A stretch of 19,850 nt of DNA from contig DLAL01000022.1 in assembly GCA_002493945.1 (NCBI GenBank), positions 1 to 19,850 on the forward strand. The letters run 5' to 3'. The first letter of the stretch is position 1. Each line of letters begins with the position of its first letter. The notes below the pieces were generated by a model. It had not been told where the DNA came from, did not search any database, and was given only the letters and a program-made list of their open reading frames with translations. The position numbers and the translations under genes are program-made. The stretch comes from Porphyromonadaceae bacterium UBA7048 (lineage in GTDB: Bacteria > Bacteroidota > Bacteroidia > Bacteroidales > Muribaculaceae). Shown piece by piece: positions 14,578-19,850 of this stretch.

Positions 14578-14589
14578 GACGACACCGCC

Positions 14590-15126
14590 TCACTCCACCA
14601 CAAAGACGGAGAAGTTGACCGAGCCGTAGGCGCGGTGCTCGCGGAAGCCGGGGAGGGCCGAGAAATCGTGCGACTTGTTGTGCTCGATGACGACGACCGT
14701 GCCGGGTGCCACAAGGCGCGAGGCGAGTATCCGGCCCGGAATCTCGGCGAAGCCGGGCATATCGTAGGGGGGATCGGCGAAGATGATGTCGTAGGAGCGC
14801 GAGGCCGAGTCGATGAAGCGGAGGACATCGCCGCGTACGAGGGTGAAGTTGTCCACCCCGAGCTCGGCGGCCACTTTCGCTATGAAGCGCTGCTGCGTGG
14901 AAGCCTTCTCGACGGCTGTGACATGAGCGCACTCGCGAGAGAGAAACTCAAAACTGATGGCGCCCGTGCCGGCAAAAAGGTCGAGGGCGTCCGCTCCGTC
15001 GAAGTCGACAAAGTTCTCGAGGACGTTGAATATGTTCTCACGCGCGAAGTCGGTTGTCGGACGCGCTGTGATATTTGTAGGGACGTCGAATCGACGACGG
15101 CCGAATTTTCCACGGATTATTCGCAT
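14590..15126 (-). CDS. rsmD: 16S rRNA (guanine(966)-N2)-methyltransferase RsmD
   Basis: The 178-residue protein methylates G966 of 16S rRNA in the assembled small subunit. It begins MRIIRGKFGRRRFDVP, with the RsmD-type basic start and TRPTTD-like segment (ARPTTDFARENIFNVL). The SAM-binding motif is DLFAGTG (49-55), and the catalytic DPPY is at 118-121 (FADPPYDMPG). Length is normal. Its start overlaps the end of the upstream DUF3822 gene by 10 bases, so translation is probably coupled. It is the last gene of the minus-strand cluster. Confidence 0.94.
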   Translation of the reverse strand: MRIIRGKFGRRRFDVPTNITARPTTDFARENIFNVLENFVDFDGADALDLFAGTGAISFEFLSRECAHVTAVEKASTQQRFIAKVAAELGVDNFTLVRGDVLRFIDSASRSYDIIFADPPYDMPGFAEIPGRILASRLVAPGTVVVIEHNKSHDFSALPGFREHRAYGSVNFSVFVVE

Positions 15127-15959
15127 AACGGCAATATTATGAGGGGGAAGGGAGCGTTCAGGGCGTCGCGGCCGACACGGAAGGCCGCCGAGGGGAATAT
15201 CAGCGGCATGACGTAGGAGGCGTAGCGGCGGAGTTTAGGCATAACGCTGTCGCGGAGCTGTTGGTTGCCGCAGAGCAGTATTTCGTCGGAGGCGAGGTCG
15301 AGTCCTGCCTCACGCGCCGTGGCGGCGATGTAGTATACGGCATCGTCATCGGTGTCGCAGCGGTGCGTGGTGACTATGGCGAGGCGTCCGCCCGGACCGT
15401 AGCAGAGGATGTCGGCCTCGCGCAAAGAGGCTCCCTGATGGAAGTGTACGTAGACTTTGCCCGAATTGCCCAGCGCCGACTTGCTGCCGAAGTAGCGGTC
15501 GAGGACGGCGGCATGGCTGTGCACCCGCGGGTTGCGGAAGGTGCGAGCCAGAAAGCGCGCCACGTCAGCGTCGACTGCCATGTGCACCGCCGTATCGCCA
15601 CGCGAGGCAGCCGACGGGCGGATGACGTCGCTGTCCGATGCCACGCATGCATACTTCAGCATCCGCCGGACGCAGTCGTCAGGCAGCGGCGAGGGGGCCA
15701 GGAGATAGGCACGGGTGCGGAGCACCACATCGACCGCGGCGAAGTCGGCCAGAAGCACCGGAGCGGCATAGACGGCTTCCTCGAGAGCCGCCGCCGGTGG
15801 GAGCGTAGGGTCAAGAGGAAGCGTGAAGCGGATGAGCGAGGCATCCTCGACCGTCGACCAAAGGACGGCCCGGAGTGCCTCGCTGTCAATCTGCAGCGCA
15901 AGACGCCACAGGCGCGGGTCGGCGATGGCCGACAGGTCGGGAGTTCCTGTCGACGACAT
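15117..15959 (-). CDS. DUF3822 family protein
   Basis: The 280-residue soluble protein matches the Bacteroidetes DUF3822 family, which commonly sits next to rsmD. The order of elements fits: a front part with LLADFAAVDVVLRTRAYLLAP, then VHSHAAVLDRYFGSKSALGNSGKVYVHF, READILCYGPGGRLAIVTTHRCD, and DEILLCGNQQLRDSVMPKLRRY near the end. The layout recalls an actin/hexokinase-like ATPase fold of two halves, but I see no sure nucleotide-binding motif. Its ATG shares one base with the stop of pyrF (TAATG) and its end overlaps rsmD by 10 bases. Function is unknown. Confidence 0.82.
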   Translation of the reverse strand: MSSTGTPDLSAIADPRLWRLALQIDSEALRAVLWSTVEDASLIRFTLPLDPTLPPAAALEEAVYAAPVLLADFAAVDVVLRTRAYLLAPSPLPDDCVRRMLKYACVASDSDVIRPSAASRGDTAVHMAVDADVARFLARTFRNPRVHSHAAVLDRYFGSKSALGNSGKVYVHFHQGASLREADILCYGPGGRLAIVTTHRCDTDDDAVYYIAATAREAGLDLASDEILLCGNQQLRDSVMPKLRRYASYVMPLIFPSAAFRVGRDALNAPFPLIILPLCE

Positions 15960-16780
15960 TATGCCGGCAGGAGTGTTTTCATTTCCTCGGCCAGCTCACG
16001 CGCGGCCTTGGCTGCGGCTTCGGCGAAATCTTCGCCCGAGGAGGCGTAGATGATGCCTCGCGAGCTGTTCACCAGCAGACCGCACTCGTCGATCATGCCG
16101 TAGCGTGCCACATCCTGAAGGCTGCCGCCCTGAGCGCCCACACCGGGCACGAGGAGGAAGTGACGCGGAGCTATCTCGCGGATAGCCGTAAGGCTCTCGG
16201 CCTTGGTGGCGCCGACGACGTACATCGTGTCGACCGGCGAGCCCCAGTGACGCGAGCGGCGGATGACGCGCTCGAACAGAGGTACGCCCTTGGAGTCGAC
16301 GACGGTCTCGAAGTCGCTCGACGAGGGGTTGGAAGTAAGGGCCAGGATGATGCTCCAGCGGCCTTCATAGGCCAGGAAGGGCTTCACGCTGTCCTCGCCC
16401 ATGTAGGGAGCGAGGGTGACGGCGTCGAAGTCCATGGTCTCGAAGAATGTGCGTGCGTAGAGAGCGGCGGTGTTGCCGATGTCGCCGCGCTTGGCGTCGG
16501 CGATGATGAACTGGTCGGGATAGTTGGCGCGGATATATGCCACCGTCTCCTCCAGCGCTGCCACGCCTTCGGCGCCGAGGCTCTCGTAGAAGGCCAGATT
16601 GGGCTTGTAGGCCACGCAGTAGGGCGCGGTGGCGTCGATGATGGCCTTGTTGAAGGCCACCACACGCTCGCGGTCGGTGCCGGAGAGGTGGACTGGGAGC
16701 TTGCGGATGTCCGTGTCAAGTCCGACGCAGAGGAACGAGCCTTTGCGGAATATGTTCTCTACTAATTCATTACGCTTCAT
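15959..16780 (-). CDS. pyrF: Orotidine 5'-phosphate decarboxylase (PyrF, long type)
   Basis: The 273-residue enzyme decarboxylates OMP to UMP in the last step of pyrimidine synthesis. It is the longer subfamily 2 type (TIGR02127). Seen are FLCVGLDTD (16-24), AYKPNLAFYE (58-66), and the catalytic DAKRGDIGNTA beginning at D95 with K97 and D100. LVPGVGAQGG, which binds phosphate, lies near the end. Its stop overlaps the DUF3822 start by one base, and it lies 25 bases behind the DUF4153 gene. Its place in a cluster with prfA is familiar from Bacteroides. Confidence 0.95.
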   Translation of the reverse strand: MKRNELVENIFRKGSFLCVGLDTDIRKLPVHLSGTDRERVVAFNKAIIDATAPYCVAYKPNLAFYESLGAEGVAALEETVAYIRANYPDQFIIADAKRGDIGNTAALYARTFFETMDFDAVTLAPYMGEDSVKPFLAYEGRWSIILALTSNPSSSDFETVVDSKGVPLFERVIRRSRHWGSPVDTMYVVGATKAESLTAIREIAPRHFLLVPGVGAQGGSLQDVARYGMIDECGLLVNSSRGIIYASSGEDFAEAAAKAARELAEEMKTLLPA

Positions 16781-16805
16781 ATGAGTATATCTGTATATTT
16801 TATTA

Positions 16806-18542
16806 TTATCGCTTGAAAATATAGCCCCGGAGATTGCAGCGCCACAGCGTCGTGTCCGACTCCTCGCTTATATAATAGCCCGTGAGGAAATAATCGGAGC
16901 CGTCGGATACGCGGAGCCTTACGGGGATGTAGGCCTCGTCATGAGTGATGCCGAGGAGACTGTCGACGGGGACGGAGACGTAGGCCGTGGTGTCCTTACG
17001 CAGGTTCACTGTGACATACCCGTCGGCCACAGGCGTATCGCCGTAATTCTCGCTGATGTACTCCACCGAGCTGTAGCCCTGCGGCACGGGAGATAGGGCG
17101 GCATCGTCAACCCGGGCCTCACGGAGCGCACTGACAACCTCGACGTCATCACCGTCGCCGATGTCGCGACGTAGCTCCCACCCGGTGATTTTCAAATCAT
17201 GAGTGACGAAGGGCCGCACGAAGGTGTGGGCGGTGTAGTCGTCGAGATACTCGATGTCGGCTATGACGGCGTCGCGGCGCTCCTTAGGCATCGTCCGGAG
17301 AGTGCTGACCAGACTGCTGTACGACATAGGTAACTCCGTGACGCCGGCAGCCTCGAGATTGGAGCGCAGGGCACGCTGCACCGAGCTTATGCCCCAGGAG
17401 TAGAAATTCGCACCGGGGACCACCGACACGGCGATGAAGAGGACTGCGGCACTGACGGCCACGATGTCGAGACGGCGGCCGCGCGTGAGGTAAATGTAGA
17501 TGACGGCGCCCCAGCACCAGAGGTTGAACGCGGCCACATACAGGCGCGAGGGCGTGACGCCGTACTGCCCTATGCGGTAGAAGATGGCTACGCTCATCAG
17601 AAGCAGCAGCGGAAGCACCAGCAGCGGCAGGACGCGTACGGCCAGCCGGGCCGTGCGGCGCGCCCCTTCTTTGACGCTGTCGTCCACGAGGTAACCCTGC
17701 ACGGCGTAGATGATGACGAGCACTGCCGTCGACAGGCCGATGACCATGGCCGAGACAGACTCGCGCGGAAGGCTCCACGTGAAGAGTATCTTGACGCCGT
17801 AGACGTAGAGTACGGCCATGTATATCAGTGCCAGCGGCAGCAGGACGAAGCGGCATACGGCAGCGATGGCCAGCGCCGCAGCCTGCTCGCCCGACCCGTC
17901 GCACTCAGAGCGCGGAAGGTCAGCCAGAATGAATAGCACCGGCAGCGTGAAGCCCATGACGACGAAAGGCGCGGCCTTGAGCAGGTCGACGTTGAAGAGG
18001 GCGTGAATGGAGAAGAGGATGATGGAGGTCGCCATCAGGAATATCGCTGACAGGGCAGCTCCGCGGACCACGGCGAAGAAGGTCGACGCCGTGAAGCTGA
18101 CTTGACGGCCCTGATTCGACGAGCGGAAGCCGGGGAGAAAGAACGCGGCGACGAACGCTCCCGTCATCAGCGCTCCGCACGCTATGTAGGTAGGGGCGCG
18201 ATAGGCCGAGAGGGTGACAGAATCAAGCCATAGCCATACCAGCACGGGGAGGATGAGGGCAACTACATTACCTGCCACGACCGGCTTGCCGAGGTATCGG
18301 CTCCACTGCACGGCGGCCACCGACAGGAATATGCCGAATATGGCCGCGAACACGACGTTCTCGGGATTGTCGCCGTGATGGTAGCTGGATGATTCGACAA
18401 GCCATACGGTGGCTATGAGGGTGTAGACGACGGCCAGCGGATAGCGCACGGCCATGGCCTTGAAGGACTCGGCCAGCGCATGGAGCGAGAAGATGCTCCG
18501 GAGAGTGCGCCGGCGCCGGGGGGGATTTTCCTGATTTTCCAT
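16806..18542 (-). CDS. DUF4153 polytopic membrane protein
   Basis: The 578-residue protein has a short charged N-terminus (MENQENPPRRRR) and about a dozen hydrophobic segments between residues 35 and 385, then a soluble C-terminal domain of about 190 residues that probably faces the periplasm. Spacing and segments (VSFTASTFFAVVRGAALSAIFL, PVLFILADLP, VLYVYGVKILFTWSLPRE) fit the DUF4153 family, whose function is unknown. The frame is open further upstream into prfA, but that part is prfA read in a wrong frame. The ATG at 18542, 29 bases after the prfA stop, is the natural start. Co-transcription with prfA and pyrF is likely from the short gaps. Confidence 0.85.
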   Translation of the reverse strand: MENQENPPRRRRTLRSIFSLHALAESFKAMAVRYPLAVVYTLIATVWLVESSSYHHGDNPENVVFAAIFGIFLSVAAVQWSRYLGKPVVAGNVVALILPVLVWLWLDSVTLSAYRAPTYIACGALMTGAFVAAFFLPGFRSSNQGRQVSFTASTFFAVVRGAALSAIFLMATSIILFSIHALFNVDLLKAAPFVVMGFTLPVLFILADLPRSECDGSGEQAAALAIAAVCRFVLLPLALIYMAVLYVYGVKILFTWSLPRESVSAMVIGLSTAVLVIIYAVQGYLVDDSVKEGARRTARLAVRVLPLLVLPLLLLMSVAIFYRIGQYGVTPSRLYVAAFNLWCWGAVIYIYLTRGRRLDIVAVSAAVLFIAVSVVPGANFYSWGISSVQRALRSNLEAAGVTELPMSYSSLVSTLRTMPKERRDAVIADIEYLDDYTAHTFVRPFVTHDLKITGWELRRDIGDGDDVEVVSALREARVDDAALSPVPQGYSSVEYISENYGDTPVADGYVTVNLRKDTTAYVSVPVDSLLGITHDEAYIPVRLRVSDGSDYFLTGYYISEESDTTLWRCNLRGYIFKR

Positions 18543-18571
18543 AGGAGCAGAGGTATTAGGAGGTAGGACGG

Positions 18572-19681
18572 TTAGAGTTCGGCAGCCTTCAGCTTCTCGG
18601 CGTTCTCGGCGATGATGAGGTGGTCGATGACATCCTGAATGTCGCCGTCCACGAAAGCCTGGAGATTGTATATCGTGTAATTTATGCGGTGGTCGGTGAT
18701 GCGGCCCTGCGGATAGTTGTAGGTGCGGATTTTGGCGGAGCGGTCGCCCGTGCTGACGAGGGTCTTGCGGCGCGATGCTATGTCGTCGATGTACTTCTGA
18801 TGCTCCTTGTCGTAGATGAAGGTGCGCAGACGGCTCAGGGCGCGCTCCTTGTTCTTGGGCTGGTCGCGGGTCTCGGTGCACTCGATGAGTATCTCCTCGC
18901 TCACACCCGTATTGGGATTGCGCCACATGTAGCGCAGACGCACGCCTGACTCGACTTTGTTGACGTTCTGTCCGCCGGCGCCGCCCGAGCGGAAGGTGTC
19001 CCACTTGATTTCGCCCTCGTTTATCTCCACGTCGAATGGCTCGGCTTCGGGCAGTACGGCCACCGTGGCCGCCGACGTGTGGACACGGCCCTGCGTCTCG
19101 GTGGCAGGCACGCGCTGCACGCGGTGCACGCCGCTCTCGTACTTGAGGATGCCGTAGACGCCCTCGCCCGTGACGGAGAGCACGACTTCCTTGAATCCCC
19201 CTGCTGCACCTTCGCTTGCCGACGTGACGGCCACGTTCCATCCGCGGCTCTCGCAGTACTTCATGTACATCTTGCAGAGGTCGCCGGCGAAGAGGGCGGC
19301 TTCGTCGCCTCCTGTGCCGCCGCGGATTTCGAGGATGGCGTTCTTGCCGTCCTCGGGGTCGGCCGGAATGAGTTCGAGCTTGATACGCTCCTCGAGGTCA
19401 GGCATTTCGGCTTCGGCTGCATCAAGCTGTTCGCGTGCCATCTCGCGCATCTCGGGGTCGTTCTCGGAGGCGAGGAGTGCCTTGGCCTCCTCGACGTTGG
19501 CGCACAGTGTGCGGTACTGCCGGGTGAGCGACGTGAGGCGCTCGAGGTCCTTGTATTCCTTGGAAAGCCGTACGTAGCGCTTCATGTCGGCGATGACCGC
19601 CGGGTCGGTGATAAGCGTAGCGACTTCGTCGAATCGGGCCTCGATACCTTCGAGGCGGTCAAGCAGAGAAATTTCAGCCAT
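18572..19681 (-). CDS. prfA: Peptide chain release factor 1
   Basis: The 369-residue protein releases finished peptides at UAA and UAG. The stop-codon reading loop has the RF1-type P-A-T tripeptide at 192-194 (RVPATETQGRVHTS), not the SPF of RF2. The GGQ catalytic motif is at 236-238 (RSGGAGGQNVNKVESGVRL). The N-terminal coiled region (1-110) and the EIRGGTGGDEAALFAGDL segment (118-135) are typical. Length is normal. It is the first gene of the five-gene minus-strand cluster. Confidence 0.97.
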   Translation of the reverse strand: MAEISLLDRLEGIEARFDEVATLITDPAVIADMKRYVRLSKEYKDLERLTSLTRQYRTLCANVEEAKALLASENDPEMREMAREQLDAAEAEMPDLEERIKLELIPADPEDGKNAILEIRGGTGGDEAALFAGDLCKMYMKYCESRGWNVAVTSASEGAAGGFKEVVLSVTGEGVYGILKYESGVHRVQRVPATETQGRVHTSAATVAVLPEAEPFDVEINEGEIKWDTFRSGGAGGQNVNKVESGVRLRYMWRNPNTGVSEEILIECTETRDQPKNKERALSRLRTFIYDKEHQKYIDDIASRRKTLVSTGDRSAKIRTYNYPQGRITDHRINYTIYNLQAFVDGDIQDVIDHLIIAENAEKLKAAEL

Positions 19682-19704
19682 AGTTCATTCCGTGGATTAT
19701 TCCG

Positions 19705-19712
19705 CGAAGTTA
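19705..19712 (-). promoter_or_regulatory. Weak candidate -7 element for the prfA cluster
   Basis: On the minus strand, TAACTTCG (19712 to 19705) is one mismatch from TAnnTTTG. It follows an A-rich tract (a run of eight T on the plus strand at 19717-19724) and lies 23 bases before the prfA start. No TTTG -33 box stands at the right distance, so this is only a candidate. Confidence 0.3.
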
Positions 19713-19774
19713 GCAATTTTTTTTCAGTTGACCGAGGGTCGGAGGGGAGAAAAGGGATAAGTTGTTCACGAAGC

Positions 19775-19800
19775 CCCGTGATTCGGTGTCCGGACACGGG
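19775..19800. other. Inverted repeat and 12-base palindrome near the right edge
   Basis: CCCGTG (19775-19780) pairs with CACGGG (19795-19800), and the loop region contains the perfect palindrome GTGTCCGGACAC (19786-19797). No gene was recognised between 19682 and 19850. The structure could be a terminator of a gene to the right or a protein-binding site. Confidence 0.35.
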
Positions 19801-19850
19801 CGTGAGGATTCAGTCCGTCGATGTGTCAAATCCAAATCTCTGAAGAAGAG

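Noticed and set aside
18543..19241. N-terminal extension of the DUF4153 frame into prfA, giving an 811-residue protein
   Set aside because: The extra residues are Arg/His-rich shadow translation of prfA. The ATG at 18542, shortly after the prfA stop, fits a normal membrane-protein start.

Overview
The window looks like a chromosomal segment of a gut Bacteroidales bacterium, most likely Muribaculaceae-like. The signs are the AT-rich Bacteroidetes promoter form (TTTG, about 20 bases, TAnnTTTG), weak or absent Shine-Dalgarno sites, lipoproteins with acidic residues after the cysteine, and families typical of that order (DUF3822, DUF4153, DUF6359, an acetyl-CoA hydrolase/succinate CoA-transferase). 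Most genes are GC-rich (one 60-base line near 14041 is 40/60 G+C). The stretch from about 10.3 to 11.8 kb is strikingly AT-rich (the line at 11041 is 16/60). No rRNA, tRNA, CRISPR array, transposase or integrase was recognised.

Left part (1-8662): an orphan DUF1016 PD-(D/E)XK nuclease-like gene; a periplasmic folding pair (a double-PpiC peptidyl-prolyl isomerase and a SurA-like lipoprotein); then on the minus strand an AI-2E/PerM-type membrane protein and miaB (tRNA ms2i6A synthase). Divergent from miaB are a small single-pass membrane protein and a succinate/acetate CoA-transferase.

Middle (8663-14521): a DUF389 membrane protein ends in a compound hairpin/terminator. An accessory surface region follows. 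It opens with a broken chimera: the signal peptide and cap of a BspA-like protein run out of frame into the rear of an Fn3-like/DUF6359 protein. Behind it is a tight three-gene unit of secreted proteins: a small outer-membrane beta-barrel, an Fn3-like surface lipoprotein that is a paralogue of the broken gene, and a DUF4384 protein.

Right part (14522-19850): a compact minus-strand housekeeping cluster reads prfA, a DUF4153 membrane protein, pyrF, DUF3822 and rsmD, with gaps of 29 and 25 bases and then overlaps of 1 and 10 bases. It converges on the DUF4384 gene across an array of 9-base repeats.

The most interesting material is the accessory stretch at 10.1-14.6 kb: the deletion-type chimera, the diverged surface-protein paralogues with and without DUF6359, and two unrelated 9-base repeat arrays placed just downstream of stop codons. 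I did not find a clear new defence or mobile system.
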